57,693 nt of DNA from Synechococcales cyanobacterium bin31.maxbin.ball.101 (GCA_013298165.1 JAAFJU010000016.1:1-57693); one strand, 5' to 3'. Shown: positions 49,798-57,693, counted from the stretch's first letter. Notes: generated by a model not told the origin, from the letters alone. A program made the numbers and translations.

Positions 49798-50713
49798 CGC
49801 TTAGTTCTTGGTAGAGATACAATCGGAGCTTTGCTTATCGAGATTTTGGAATTAAGCTAGACCGAGCTTGTTTGTGAAGTGTTACTTTAGAAGCAAGCAG
49901 GAGACGAACCATTAAGCTTTGAGAGAGAGCTTTATGCTATCAAGATCGCCAGAAAATTGGAGTGACAAAGAAGGTTGGGAAGATTATTGGAGAAAGACTT
50001 TAGCGGACGATGAATGGTTAATTAAAAAGCGGTTATTACAAGACACTGAATATTTTGATTCTATTGATTACTTTAAATCCGAAGGTATTAGAAATGTTCT
50101 GTTTCTAGGCTGCGGTATCTCTCAAGCCCCCAAGTTTTTTGTTTTTGGAGGTTTGCAGGCTACAGGTTTAGATGTATCGGAGACAGCTATAAACTTTGCC
50201 ATAAATTATGCGTTTGAGTATGAGAAGTTTTATCGCTGGTTTAACTCACAGAAATTCAAAGTAAACAAGCAAGTCTGGATTGAATTCTGTTCTGTATCTA
50301 GAAAAGCAAGTTATGAGTGTGGTAGCATCCTTGACCCAAATGTTGCTCAAGGGGCTTTTGATTTAGTTGTAGCCACAAAGATGTTGCAAGGTTTTTGTAA
50401 AGATCAATTCAAAATACGTGAGATTTTAGAATGTATAGATCAAAGATTGACGAGTAATGGAAAGTTATTAATTTTCACAATCAATGCTCCAAGTGCTAGA
50501 GAAATGATTGACGACCAATTGACAAGAATGGGATATGGCAATATTAAGCAGCTATCAGATAGTAATGGTAAATTAGGTAAGTCTTTTCTGCATCTACTGG
50601 CAAGTGCATAGCTCTCAACTTAGTGAGTATTCGCGACATAACAATCGCCATGCAACGGACGAGCGACAATTGCTGGTGTAGATGTAAAGGTGTGGGTCGC
50701 CGCATGGCGGTCG
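49792..50713 (+). mobile_element. Integron-type gene cassette 2 (methyltransferase gene plus degenerate attC)
   Basis: The cassette starts TTATGCCGC at 49792. Its first ten bases from G49791 (GTTATGCCGC) match the reverse complement of the terminal R'' box GCGACATAAC (50633-50642) at 9 of 10 positions. It carries one AT-rich gene followed by an attC whose left half is well formed. The right edge, near 50713, is less clear because the R' box is degenerate and meets the stop of the next core gene. Confidence 0.65.
49934..50611 (+). CDS. Class I SAM-dependent methyltransferase in gene cassette 2
   Basis: This 225-residue protein has the Rossmann-type SAM fold: motif I IRNVLFLGCGISQAP (about 52-66), the ribose-binding ATGLDVSETAINFA, motif IV FDLVVATKMLQGF and the post-motif strand NGKLLIFTINA. 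The ATG at 49934 is chosen over a TTG at 49919 because it follows GAGAGAGAGCTTT, a good ribosome site. The substrate is unknown; the W-rich N-terminus (WSDKEGWEDYWRKTL) resembles small-molecule or thiopurine-type methyltransferases found in cassettes. Codon use is AT-rich, unlike the core genes. It is followed by the second attC-like site. Confidence 0.75.
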   Translation: MLSRSPENWSDKEGWEDYWRKTLADDEWLIKKRLLQDTEYFDSIDYFKSEGIRNVLFLGCGISQAPKFFVFGGLQATGLDVSETAINFAINYAFEYEKFYRWFNSQKFKVNKQVWIEFCSVSRKASYECGSILDPNVAQGAFDLVVATKMLQGFCKDQFKIREILECIDQRLTSNGKLLIFTINAPSAREMIDDQLTRMGYGNIKQLSDSNGKLGKSFLHLLASA

Positions 50714-50719
50714 CTACTG
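50633..50719 (+). other. attC-like site 2 (partly degenerate)
   Basis: R'' GCGACATAAC (50633-50642), spacer AAT, CGCCAT-G-CAACGGAC (50646-50660) show the same layout as site 1, including the extrahelical G (50652). On the right, ATGGCG (50704-50709) pairs with CGCCAT, but the inner arm and the R' box (GCTACTG, where GTTRRRY is expected) have diverged. Confidence 0.6.
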
Positions 50720-51682
50720 CGGTTGATCGATCGGCTTCGATCGGCTGCAATAGACCACCAATGCAATAAACAATGCCGTGCCAAACAAATACTTCATCGG
50801 AGCCGGAAGCCAAAGCTGCGGTGAAACAAACGCCTCAATCACCCCCGCCACAATCAACAGCGCCACCACCCCAAACATCAACTGCGCCGCCTTCAACCCA
50901 TACAGCTTAAAGGCATCCACCCGCCGATACTCACCCGGAAACAACAGCGCCCGAGCAATCAATAATCCCGCTCCCCCCGAAATGAAAATCGCAGGTAACT
51001 CCAAAGACCCATGGGGCAACACAAACGCCCAAAACGGATAGGCCAATCCCCCCTGCGCCACCAAAACGCCCACCGCCCCAATCAATAGACCGTTAAACAC
51101 CAAAATATAAGTCGTAAACAGTCCCGCCGTAATCCCACCCGCCGCCGCCCGAAAGGAAACGCTGAGATTATTCGTCATGATCGAACTAGACGACATCGGT
51201 TCATTACCCAAAATCCGTCCCATCCACAACTTCTTCTCCGTCATCACCATATCAATCATGGGCTGAGGAACCACGATCGTCATAAATGCCGGATCCCGCC
51301 ACGCATACCACCAAGCCACCAAGCCACCGACTAAAAACATCAACGTCGCCAGCCCAATATAAAGCGCCGTCTCCTGCACCACCGCCGGAAACCCCCACAG
51401 GACAAACTCCCGCGCCGCCTTCCAGTCTTGACGGCGAGAGCCTTGATAGACTTGGCTATAAGCCCTCGTTGTCAGAACTTGTAAGCTGTGGGTCAAGGTT
51501 TGGCCGAGTTGGTGGGTGCGGGCACGGGCGAGATCGGCGGAGACAATTCGATAGAGGCTGGAGAGCGATCGGACCTCTGAAGCATTCAGGGATTTAAAGC
51601 CTTGCTTGTCGATTTTTTGGAGGAGAGCCTCTAGTTGTTTCCAGAGAGGTTCCTTACGATTAATCCAGCGCTGGAGATTCAT
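50714..51682 (-). CDS. Stage II sporulation protein M-like membrane protein (SpoIIM/DUF95)
   Basis: This 322-residue protein has a helical cytoplasmic start (about 1-95, LEALLQKIDKQGFKSLNASEVRSLSSLYR) and six or so transmembrane helices. The SpoIIM signature includes RAAAGGITAGLFTTYILVFNGLLIGAV and FVLPHGSLELPAIFISGGAGLLIA. Outside spore formers the family occurs with RDD, MoxR and DUF58 genes and may serve in membrane or envelope organisation. The RDD gene nearby fits. Its stop codon coincides with the right edge of the cassette array. Confidence 0.88.
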   Translation of the reverse strand: MNLQRWINRKEPLWKQLEALLQKIDKQGFKSLNASEVRSLSSLYRIVSADLARARTHQLGQTLTHSLQVLTTRAYSQVYQGSRRQDWKAAREFVLWGFPAVVQETALYIGLATLMFLVGGLVAWWYAWRDPAFMTIVVPQPMIDMVMTEKKLWMGRILGNEPMSSSSIMTNNLSVSFRAAAGGITAGLFTTYILVFNGLLIGAVGVLVAQGGLAYPFWAFVLPHGSLELPAIFISGGAGLLIARALLFPGEYRRVDAFKLYGLKAAQLMFGVVALLIVAGVIEAFVSPQLWLPAPMKYLFGTALFIALVVYCSRSKPIDQPQ

Positions 51683-51770
51683 AGAACGATCGGTGGCATC
51701 TTGAAAGAGTGGCTATGATTTAACTGTAGGCGAGATTTTTGCCCAGGGCCAATTTTTATTCTTATTTTTG

Positions 51771-52811
51771 ATGAATCCTGCGATGAATGAAGTCACCAGT
51801 CTCAGTCAATTTACTCGCCTTCGACAGCCGCTAAGCATCGGCGATGTCGTCAGCGTCGGTCTCGCCATCGCCAAGCAGCGGTGGCCTTTATTCTGTGGAA
51901 TTGCGCTGCGATCGATCGCTTGGCTCGTGATTCCATTGATGGGCGTTATTTTTGGGACCGCCTTTCTGACGACGATCAGCAGTGGTTCAAGCAGTGAAGT
52001 CTCTAACCTTGGGGCGGGGGTCTTGCTGTTTGTGATTTGGCTCGTGGTGGCGCTCTTTTGTTTTGGGAAATATCTGGCCAATGCAGGCTTGATTTCACGC
52101 ATTGTCTTTAATGACCTATCCCAGCGAGATGAAACCGTCAAAGAAGCCGCCAGAATCACCCGATCGCTCACTTGGTCCTACCTTGGGGCGAGTGTATTGT
52201 ACCTGGTCATTTTCATCAGTGCCGCACTGGTGCTGAGTCTTGCCTTTAGCCTAGTGGGCAGTCTTCTCATTCTGATGTTTGCCGGAATCATTGGGGGACT
52301 GACCAGTGGTGCGATGGTGGGTCGAGGCGATCCGGTGATGATTGGGATCGTGTCGGTGCTGATTGTGATTGTGGCGGTGCTGCTGATTTTGGGATACGTC
52401 ACGGCCATGGTCTGGGTGATGGCAAGGTTTTTCTTTTCGGAGGTGCCGCTGTCGGTGGAGCCGAAGATTGGGGGGATTGGGGCGATCGGTCGAAGCTGGG
52501 AACTGAGTGAGCGATCGGGTTGGCGACTAATGACCATCACGACCGTGGGGTTTTTAGTGACGCTGCCCATTACGACCTTGGGGCAACTGATCGTCGCCTT
52601 GCCCTTACTCGCGGTGCAGTTTAGTGAAGCCTCGGAAGGCGGTGCAACATCGTCCTTCTGGGCCACGGGCTTGTCTAGCTTACTAAACTTAATTTCAACC
52701 TTGGTGGTCACGTTGCTGACCATGGGCTTTTGGCAGGCGGTGAAGGCGGTGGTTTACTTTGACTTGCTGAACTGTCGGGAAGGGAAGGCCCTGGAGTTGC
52801 AGGATCCATAA
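51771..52811 (+). CDS. Polytopic membrane protein, DUF975/glycerophosphodiesterase-membrane-domain-like
   Basis: This 346-residue protein has an N-terminal LRQPLSIGDVVSVGLAIAKQRWPLFCGIALRSIAWLVIPLMG and about six to eight hydrophobic helices. The arrangement (a short cytoplasmic lead, L..R..L-type first helix, then a conserved RSWELSERSGWRLM segment before the last helices) matches the membrane domain family seen beside RDD and SpoIIM genes. Function is not established. ATG codons at 51771 and 51783 are both possible. It is divergent from the SpoIIM-like gene and 50 nt before the RDD gene. Confidence 0.65.
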   Translation: MNPAMNEVTSLSQFTRLRQPLSIGDVVSVGLAIAKQRWPLFCGIALRSIAWLVIPLMGVIFGTAFLTTISSGSSSEVSNLGAGVLLFVIWLVVALFCFGKYLANAGLISRIVFNDLSQRDETVKEAARITRSLTWSYLGASVLYLVIFISAALVLSLAFSLVGSLLILMFAGIIGGLTSGAMVGRGDPVMIGIVSVLIVIVAVLLILGYVTAMVWVMARFFFSEVPLSVEPKIGGIGAIGRSWELSERSGWRLMTITTVGFLVTLPITTLGQLIVALPLLAVQFSEASEGGATSSFWATGLSSLLNLISTLVVTLLTMGFWQAVKAVVYFDLLNCREGKALELQDP

Positions 52812-52861
52812 ATCAGCAACGTAGCTAGTTTGGATTGATATTTTGATGGAGATGAGGGTTT

Positions 52862-53722
52862 ATGGGACGGTTTGAGTCGGATAGCTTGGCGGATGATTCG
52901 GGAAGACGGGTGGGGAAGAAACCCCTGCGTTTTTTTAGTGAGATTCGGTTGCGGACGCCGGAGAGTGTGGAGTTGGAGTTTCCGCTGGCAGGGATCGGGA
53001 GCCGTGCCTATGCGCTGTTTGTAGACTATCTGCTGCTCTCGGTTTCGATGATTGTGGTGGTCTTGGTCGGTTGGCTGATGGTCTATCAGATTTGGGCTTA
53101 CTTCCGGTTTTCAACGGATCTCGTGGGTGCGATCGGCGGTTGGATTGCGGCGATCGTACTATTTCTGTTGTTTTGGATTTTTGTGGGTTATTTCGCGATA
53201 TTTGAAACACTATGGCAAGGTCAGACACCGGGCAAACGGCTGGCCCAGATTCGCGTCATCCGAGATGATGGCCGTCCGATCGCCCTGCCCCAGGCGACCT
53301 TGAGAGCCTTATTGCGGGTATTTGACGATTTCTTTTTGTTTTTAGTCGGGTTTCTCTTGATCTTGCAGGGTCGTCAGGAAAAACGACTGGGGGACTGGGT
53401 TGCCGGGACGGTGGTGATTCAAGAATTGCGTCAAAAAAAGGACCGGATCAAAATCGCCGATGAAGCGAAGGCCACGGAAGTCGCCCTGGGTCTTCTGGAG
53501 CTTTCAAATTTAGATCCACTCTCACCCGATGACTTTGCGATCGTCAGGGAATACTTAATGAGACGGGCTAATTTTTCAGCAAAAGCCAGAGAGACTGTGA
53601 GTTTGCGTTTAGCACAGCAGTTGAAGCGTAAGCTGAATTTAGAAACCCTGCCCTTTGATATGACTGCGAATTTATTTTTGGAAGGTCTTTATTTGGCCTA
53701 CGGAAAAATCAAGTCTCGCTAG
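52862..53722 (+). CDS. RDD family membrane protein
   Basis: This 286-residue protein has the RDD signature: GSRAYALFVDYLLLSVSMIVVVL in the first helix (R and D) and GQTPGKRLAQIRVIRDDG before the last helices, with three to four transmembrane segments in residues 35-185. A soluble helical C-terminus (about 190-286, LSPDDFAIVREYLMRRANFSAKARETVSLRLAQQLKRKL) is an addition common in the RDD proteins linked to SpoIIM genes. Function is unclear; some RDD proteins act in ion or polymer transport. The ATG follows GATGAGGGTTT, a weak ribosome site. Confidence 0.87.
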   Translation: MGRFESDSLADDSGRRVGKKPLRFFSEIRLRTPESVELEFPLAGIGSRAYALFVDYLLLSVSMIVVVLVGWLMVYQIWAYFRFSTDLVGAIGGWIAAIVLFLLFWIFVGYFAIFETLWQGQTPGKRLAQIRVIRDDGRPIALPQATLRALLRVFDDFFLFLVGFLLILQGRQEKRLGDWVAGTVVIQELRQKKDRIKIADEAKATEVALGLLELSNLDPLSPDDFAIVREYLMRRANFSAKARETVSLRLAQQLKRKLNLETLPFDMTANLFLEGLYLAYGKIKSR

Positions 53723-53917
53723 CGGACGATCGCACCTCAAGCGCTTAATTTTGTTGCGTTTGAAGGGATCTGTTCTATCGATCGGTCTACGTCTTTTGCT
53801 TTTTAAGCTGAGATAAAATCTACCTTCAATCTTACGGATTAGGGAAAAAACTGTTGTATGGATATTCAGTGGGCTAAAAATTATTCAGAACCCACCCCTA
53901 ATTTATCGAGAAAGCGC

Positions 53918-53932
53918 AAGTTAAGATAACTT
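53918..53932 (+). promoter_or_regulatory. Short dyad before the reductase gene
   Basis: AAGTTA-AGA-TAACTT is a perfect 6-bp dyad 24 nt upstream of the start codon. It may be an operator or a leader hairpin; nothing else supports it. Confidence 0.2.
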
Positions 53933-53956
53933 GATTCACCGGAGCAACGACTAACT

Positions 53957-55120
53957 ATGACAAACCCTATGGATACTTCCGCATCGACTGCAATTAATTT
54001 GGTTGACTGTGTCGTTGTGGGTTCTGGACCTGCGGGCGGCGCGGCGGCCTACCACTTAGCAAAACGAGGTCGATCGGTGGTGGTCTTCGATCGGGACGTG
54101 CTGCCTCGCTATAAGACTTGCAGTGGTGGGGTGTCTCCGGCGGTGGGAGCTTGGTTTGATTTTGACTTTTCTCCGGTGATCTCGAAGACAGTGAATCAGA
54201 TTCGCTATACCTGGAAAGTGGGCGATCCCGTGGATGCCACATTGAATACCAGTGAGCCAATGTGGATGGTGAACCGATCGGAGTTTGATCACTACATCGT
54301 GCAGCAGGCGCAGTCCCACGGTGCTGAGGTCCATGGGGGCACGACGGTCTTGGGCGTGAAGTTCAAGGGCGACCGATGGTTGGTCAAGACCGACAAGGGC
54401 GATGTCCAAGCCAAGTATGTGATCGCCGCAGATGGCGCAACGGGTCCGATGGCGAAGTGGCTCGGGTTTGGCGATCGTGAGGTGCGGATGGGTGCGGTCC
54501 TAGAAGTGCCTAGCCAAGACAATAATCCCAATGCTCAGTTTGACTTCGGGATCATTAAGAATGGCTTTATCTGGTGCTTGCCCAAGGCGGGGGGCTATTC
54601 GATCGGCACGGGTACGTTCCGAGGCAAGGACAACGAAGATTTGAAAGATGCGCTGTTGGAATATGCGAGCTTGAAGGGGTTGAACATCACCCAAGCTAAA
54701 TTCCACACCCATCCCATGTGTCTCTGGACTGAAGATCAGCAGCTTCACACCCGCAATGCGCTGTTGGCCGGGGAGACGGCGGGTCTGAGCGATCCCTTCA
54801 CCGCAGAAGGCATTCGTCCGGCACTGTTCAGTGGCATGAAGGCTGCTCTGGCGATCGATGGGTCACTGGCTGGAGATAGTCAAGCTTTGGCTAACTACAC
54901 GACAATTATTCAGCAGGAATGGGGTCAAGATATGATCTGGGCACAAAAATTGGCCAACATTTTCTACCGCGTACCAGGAATTGGCTACAAAGTCGGCGTG
55001 AAGCGGCCTTCGGCGACCGATCGACTCTGCAAGATCATGTGCGGTGAGTTGAAGTATGCCGATGTGGCAAACCGAGCGCTGAAGCGTTTGAGTGGGGGAT
55101 TGATTCCGGGTTTAGGATAG
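53957..55120 (+). CDS. Geranylgeranyl reductase family FAD-dependent oxidoreductase
   Basis: This 387-residue flavoprotein has the FAD-binding CVVVGSGPAGGAAAYHLAKRG at residues 18-38, VVFDRDVLPRYKTCSGGVSP, a second nucleotide segment KYVIAADGATGPMAKWLG, and the family motif LLAGETAGLSDPFTAEGIRPALFSG. The family reduces isoprenoid double bonds (chlorophyll, archaeal lipids). It is not the usual ChlP: the C-terminal part and the N-terminal PRYKTCSGG differ from cyanobacterial ChlP, so I leave the symbol blank. The ATG follows a good ribosome site (GGAG). A strong terminator follows. Confidence 0.85.
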   Translation: MTNPMDTSASTAINLVDCVVVGSGPAGGAAAYHLAKRGRSVVVFDRDVLPRYKTCSGGVSPAVGAWFDFDFSPVISKTVNQIRYTWKVGDPVDATLNTSEPMWMVNRSEFDHYIVQQAQSHGAEVHGGTTVLGVKFKGDRWLVKTDKGDVQAKYVIAADGATGPMAKWLGFGDREVRMGAVLEVPSQDNNPNAQFDFGIIKNGFIWCLPKAGGYSIGTGTFRGKDNEDLKDALLEYASLKGLNITQAKFHTHPMCLWTEDQQLHTRNALLAGETAGLSDPFTAEGIRPALFSGMKAALAIDGSLAGDSQALANYTTIIQQEWGQDMIWAQKLANIFYRVPGIGYKVGVKRPSATDRLCKIMCGELKYADVANRALKRLSGGLIPGLG

Positions 55121-55226
55121 GGAGTCGATCGGGTTCTATTGCGTGACCGATGCATAACCGATCGGGCTTCGACCTATAGGTTAGTAAGAGCAATCAAAGT
55201 TTTATCAAGTTTCAACCGTAAATCTT

Positions 55227-55279
55227 CACCCTTTTGGAGCTGGGACGTGCAAAACGTCCTGGCTTTGAAAGGGTGTTTT
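55227..55279 (+). terminator. Long hairpin terminator after the reductase gene
   Basis: CACCCTTT (55227-55234) pairs with AAAGGGTG (55268-55275), with an inner GGGACGT/ACGTCC stem, and the 3' side runs into TTTTA. Confidence 0.8.
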
Positions 55280-55302
55280 ATTGGGGTGCTTTGCGTGGTG
55301 TT

Positions 55303-55452
55303 CGGGCTAGTCCTTACGGACGTAAACTACGACTCCGCTCAGCCCACGAAGATCAGGATAAGCGATGGTGTTCGGGCTTCGACTCCGCTCAGCCCACGAA
55401 TACGGAGGGGTGACAACAGAGACGACGAGGGGTGAGCGGAGCCGAACCCCGG
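55303..55452. repeat. Family B repeat cluster
   Basis: Two copies of the GACTCCGCTCAGCCCACGAA core lie at about 55331-55350 and 55381-55400, with GTTCGGGCT ahead of each. The GGGGTGAGCGGAGCCGAA arm at about 55429-55446 can pair back. It lies between the convergent reductase and GIY-YIG genes and shares its core with 648-757. Confidence 0.8.
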
Positions 55453-55454
55453 AC

Positions 55455-55985
55455 TCATTTCAAATCCAAAAGCCCCACTTCCTTGAGCTTGGGATTAAAC
55501 CGAATTTCAGCTTGTAATCCTCTGGTCTTGAGGGTTTCCAAAATGGTGGCTTCGACGCGGCGGCAAGCTTTCTTGAGGATCCCCACCTTGCTGATATCGT
55601 CGATCGCCTTCTCCAATTGCCCCTGTTCCTCCTCAGTCAACTGCGGCTTCACATCGATCGGCTCCGTCCAAGGCGATTCACTCTTCACAGTTGCGATCGT
55701 CGGCTGATTAATTTCCTGGATCCAAGCTTGACAGATCTCATCTAAAATCGTGCGACTGGGCCGATCGATCGTCTCCACTTGCACAAAGCCACAGGACAAC
55801 GGCTGACGGATCAAGTGCTGTTTCAAGCTTAAAAATACATCCCGAGAGTAGCCAATGTACTGGACGATGCGATCGTCATTGGAAATCGCATAGACCCCAA
55901 CCTTGCCTTGGAACTCGTCCGGCAGTTGACCTTCGGCGTTGATATAGGCGATCGGGCACAGATCGCTGAGCTTTGAAAATGTCAT
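55455..55985 (-). CDS. GIY-YIG nuclease superfamily protein
   Basis: This 176-residue protein has the motif pair VGVYAISNDD...VQYIGYSRDVF, a GIY-YIG variant (GVY...QYIGYS), at about residues 30-50. LKQHLIRQPLSCGFVQVETIDRPSRTILDEICQAWIQEIN follows. The C-terminal half (about 110-176) is a helical extension with a basic end. This cyanobacterial form is a stand-alone protein related to chloroplast and cyanobacterial GIY-YIG proteins, with no recognised substrate. The stop is flanked by family B repeats. Confidence 0.82.
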   Translation of the reverse strand: MTFSKLSDLCPIAYINAEGQLPDEFQGKVGVYAISNDDRIVQYIGYSRDVFLSLKQHLIRQPLSCGFVQVETIDRPSRTILDEICQAWIQEINQPTIATVKSESPWTEPIDVKPQLTEEEQGQLEKAIDDISKVGILKKACRRVEATILETLKTRGLQAEIRFNPKLKEVGLLDLK

Positions 55986-56060
55986 AGTTATTTAGAGGTT
56001 TGATGAGATTTTAGATATTAAAAAGACGCTGATTAAAGCGTCTGTCCTTACGAAGGCTTT

Positions 56061-56095
56061 CGGCCCCCTAACCCCCAATTCTGGGGGAACATGAA
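56061..56095. repeat. Family A repeat, half copy 6
   Basis: CGGCCCCCTAACCCCCAATTCTGGGGGAACATGAA keeps the left half of family A, as in copies 2 and 4, and lacks the right half. It lies between the GIY-YIG gene and frr. Confidence 0.75.
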
Positions 56096-56145
56096 GTATT
56101 TTTCTTCACTCTAACTCCCCCAAGGCCGAGGGCTGAGAAGAGTTG

Positions 56146-56170
56146 AGGGCTGAGCGGAGTCGAAGCCCGG
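56146..56170. repeat. Family B repeat, single arm
   Basis: GGGCTGAGCGGAGTCGAAGCCC is present just downstream of the frr stop, matching the right arms at 648-757 and the left arms at 55303-55452. Confidence 0.7.
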
Positions 56171-56179
56171 ATAGGCTAC

Positions 56180-56728
56180 CTACACCTTCATAATGTCCTT
56201 CTCTTTTTCAGCGAAGAGCTTGTCAACTTCCGCCACATACTTATCCGTCATCTTCTGGATTTTGTCCTGCTGATCACGGGACTCATCCTCAGAGATCTCA
56301 CTCGCTTTCTCTTGCTTACGGACACTATCCACCCCATCCCGACGGATATTCCGAATCGCCACCTTGCCTTCCTCAGCGTACTTCGACGAGATTTTGACAA
56401 ACTCCTTGCGGCGCTCAGTCGTCAACGGCGGAATATTCAACCGAATCGAAACCCCGTCATTGTTGGGTGTCAGACCAATATCAGACAGCGAAATCGCCTT
56501 CTCAATGATATTGACCGTGCTGCGATCGTACGGCTGAATCTGCAACGTCGTCGCATCCGGGGTCGAAATGTTCGCCATCTGCTTCAAGGGCGTCGGCGTC
56601 CCATAGTACTCCACCAAAATCTTGTCCAACAGGGAGCCACTCGCCCGACCCGTCCGAACCGTATTAAATGCGCGGAGCGTAGACTCCACGGCCTTCTTCA
56701 TCGAACTTTCTACTTCAGATAACTTCAC
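56180..56728 (-). CDS. frr: Ribosome recycling factor
   Basis: This 182-residue protein splits post-termination ribosomes together with EF-G. The start is the GTG at 56728: GGAGGTTCTT lies just before it, and the product ([15 protein letters not shown]) then has the usual length, whereas the ATG at 56752 would add eight residues. Diagnostic parts include [15 protein letters not shown], the [14 protein letters not shown] loop, [18 protein letters not shown] and the C-terminal three-helix end. The start overlaps the last 14 nt of pyrH on the same strand, so translation is coupled in a pyrH-frr operon. Confidence 0.96.
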   Translation of the reverse strand: MKLSEVESSMKKAVESTLRAFNTVRTGRASGSLLDKILVEYYGTPTPLKQMANISTPDATTLQIQPYDRSTVNIIEKAISLSDIGLTPNNDGVSIRLNIPPLTTERRKEFVKISSKYAEEGKVAIRNIRRDGVDSVRKQEKASEISEDESRDQQDKIQKMTDKYVAEVDKLFAEKEKDIMKV

Positions 56729-57443
56729 AAGAACCTCCAACAATCGTTCCAATCTGCTCGCCCATCACCGCTCGACGGACATTGCCTGCTACAGACAAGT
56801 TAAACACCATAATCGGGATGTTGTTGTCCTTACAGAGCGCGATCGCCGTGCTATCCATGACCTGTAAATCATTCTTTAAAACATGGGAATAGGTCAGGCT
56901 TTTAAAGAGTCTGGCCTCTGGATTTTTCTTTGGATCAGAATCATAGACTCCATCCACCTTAGTCGCCTTAAACACGACCTCCGCCCCAATCTCCGCACTT
57001 CTCAGCGCTGCCGTAGTATCAGTCGTGAAGAATGGATTTCCGGATCCAGCTCCAAAAACCACCACACGGCCCTTCTCTAAATGCCGAATCGCCCGACGAC
57101 GAATATATGGCTCTGCAATTTCCTGCATCGCGATCGCCGTCAAAACGCGGGTCTGAGTGCCCATGCGCTCTAAAGCATCCTGCAAGGTAATGGCATTCAT
57201 GACTGTGGCAATCATGCCGACATAGTCCGCCGTTGCCCGCTCCATTCCCGCCGCAGATCCCTTGACCCCGCGAAAAATATTTCCGCCGCCCACCACGATC
57301 GCCACTTGGACGCCCGCATTCACGACTTCGACAATTTCCTGAGCGATCGCATCGACAACTGCTGGATCAATCCCGTAGGCCAGATCGCCCATCAGAGCCT
57401 CACCACTCAGCTTTAACAATACGCGCTTATATGTTAAGGCCAT
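56715..57443 (-). CDS. pyrH: UMP kinase
   Basis: This 242-residue hexameric kinase turns UMP into UDP. Motifs: [20 protein letters not shown], the nucleotide-binding [64 protein letters not shown] and [21 protein letters not shown]. All are as in bacterial PyrH. It is upstream of frr in the common tsf-pyrH-frr type order; what precedes it here (57444-57693) is a 250-nt spacer reaching the window end with no visible gene. Regulation in other bacteria is allosteric by GTP and UTP. Confidence 0.97.
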   Translation of the reverse strand: MALTYKRVLLKLSGEALMGDLAYGIDPAVVDAIAQEIVEVVNAGVQVAIVVGGGNIFRGVKGSAAGMERATADYVGMIATVMNAITLQDALERMGTQTRVLTAIAMQEIAEPYIRRRAIRHLEKGRVVVFGAGSGNPFFTTDTTAALRSAEIGAEVVFKATKVDGVYDSDPKKNPEARLFKSLTYSHVLKNDLQVMDSTAIALCKDNNIPIMVFNLSVAGNVRRAVMGEQIGTIVGGSCEVI

Positions 57444-57693
57444 CTCACCATCCGCCCCTGCCCGTGAAGATTCCCAACTAAAGATACCAGTAGAGCGGCA
57501 CTTTTAGCGTGACTTCCCCCGGACAAGTTGGGAATAAGTTGGGAACATCTGCCCCTCTGACAGGCTTTTATTCCACTTCGTGAGAGAAGTTTAAACAAAT
57601 TAACAAACCGTGAAATCCCTTCTCAGACTGCCTTAAAATCCCCAAAGCAGCACTCCCTATTGGGTTCGGGGTCCCATTGGCTGTACTGTGATA

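Noticed and set aside
53957-55120. Naming the flavoprotein chlP
   Set aside because: It belongs to the same family, but the N- and C-terminal motifs differ from cyanobacterial ChlP as I know it; the substrate is not certain.
1-57693. tRNA or rRNA genes
   Set aside because: I saw no cloverleaf with a GGTTCGAATCC-type T-arm or rRNA-like sequence in any spacer.

Overview
The window looks like a cyanobacterial chromosome. The evidence is photosynthetic-type NDH-1 genes (ndhK end, ndhJ, ndhD), cyanobacterium-specific families (DUF3119, DUF3086, COP23), a photorespiratory D-glycerate 3-kinase, Uma2 endonucleases, and a very high density of the HIP1 core CGATCG in genes and spacers. Short palindromic repeats typical of filamentous or large-genome cyanobacteria lie in many spacers. 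I cannot name the species.

Layout. 0-13 kb: end of ndhC-K-J, the DUF3119/DUF3086 pair, membrane proteins, an M48 protease, COP23, glycerate kinase, cobU, a Uma2 protein, a glycosyltransferase and a PilT-like ATPase. 13.8-15.4 kb: ndhD. 15.5-27.8 kb: an exopolysaccharide locus. A beta-helix protein is on the minus strand, and a plus-strand run encodes a priming sugar transferase, GT4, Wzc-like kinase/co-polymerase, Wza-like outer-membrane exporter, Wzx-like flippase, GT2 and Wzy-like polymerase, which is a complete Wzy-dependent assembly line. 27.7-32.2 kb: an AAA-like ATPase, a 59-residue zinc-ribbon gene and clpB. 32.9-39.4 kb: a TonB energy-transduction group (exbD, exbB, tonB, TonB-dependent receptor) with nuclease-fold genes between. 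39.5-42.1 kb: a YhcG nuclease, an orphan antitoxin with the stub of its PIN toxin, an intact PIN toxin/antitoxin pair and a lipoprotein. 42.2-46.4 kb: ddl, sppA and a duplicated-domain secreted protein.

46.4-50.7 kb is accessory DNA with the two most striking signals. (1) A brnTA toxin-antitoxin operon whose toxin gene is split after codon 18 by a TnpB-only IS1341-type element. Removing 46620-47948 restores an in-frame 92-residue BrnT. (2) Two AT-rich genes, one HEPN-like and one a SAM methyltransferase, are each packaged like an integron gene cassette. The first ends in a textbook attC site (R boxes, 3-nt unpaired spacers, 13-bp stem with one extrahelical G), and each cassette's first bases are complementary to its own terminal R'' box. 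No integrase gene lies in the window, so this is a cluster of attC sites lacking an integrase (CALIN-like).

50.7-57.7 kb returns to core content: SpoIIM-like, an eight-helix-type membrane protein and RDD protein, a geranylgeranyl-reductase-family flavoprotein, a GIY-YIG protein, and frr and pyrH (pyrH-frr overlapping operon). Three palindromic repeat families recur in 3' untranslated regions across the window.
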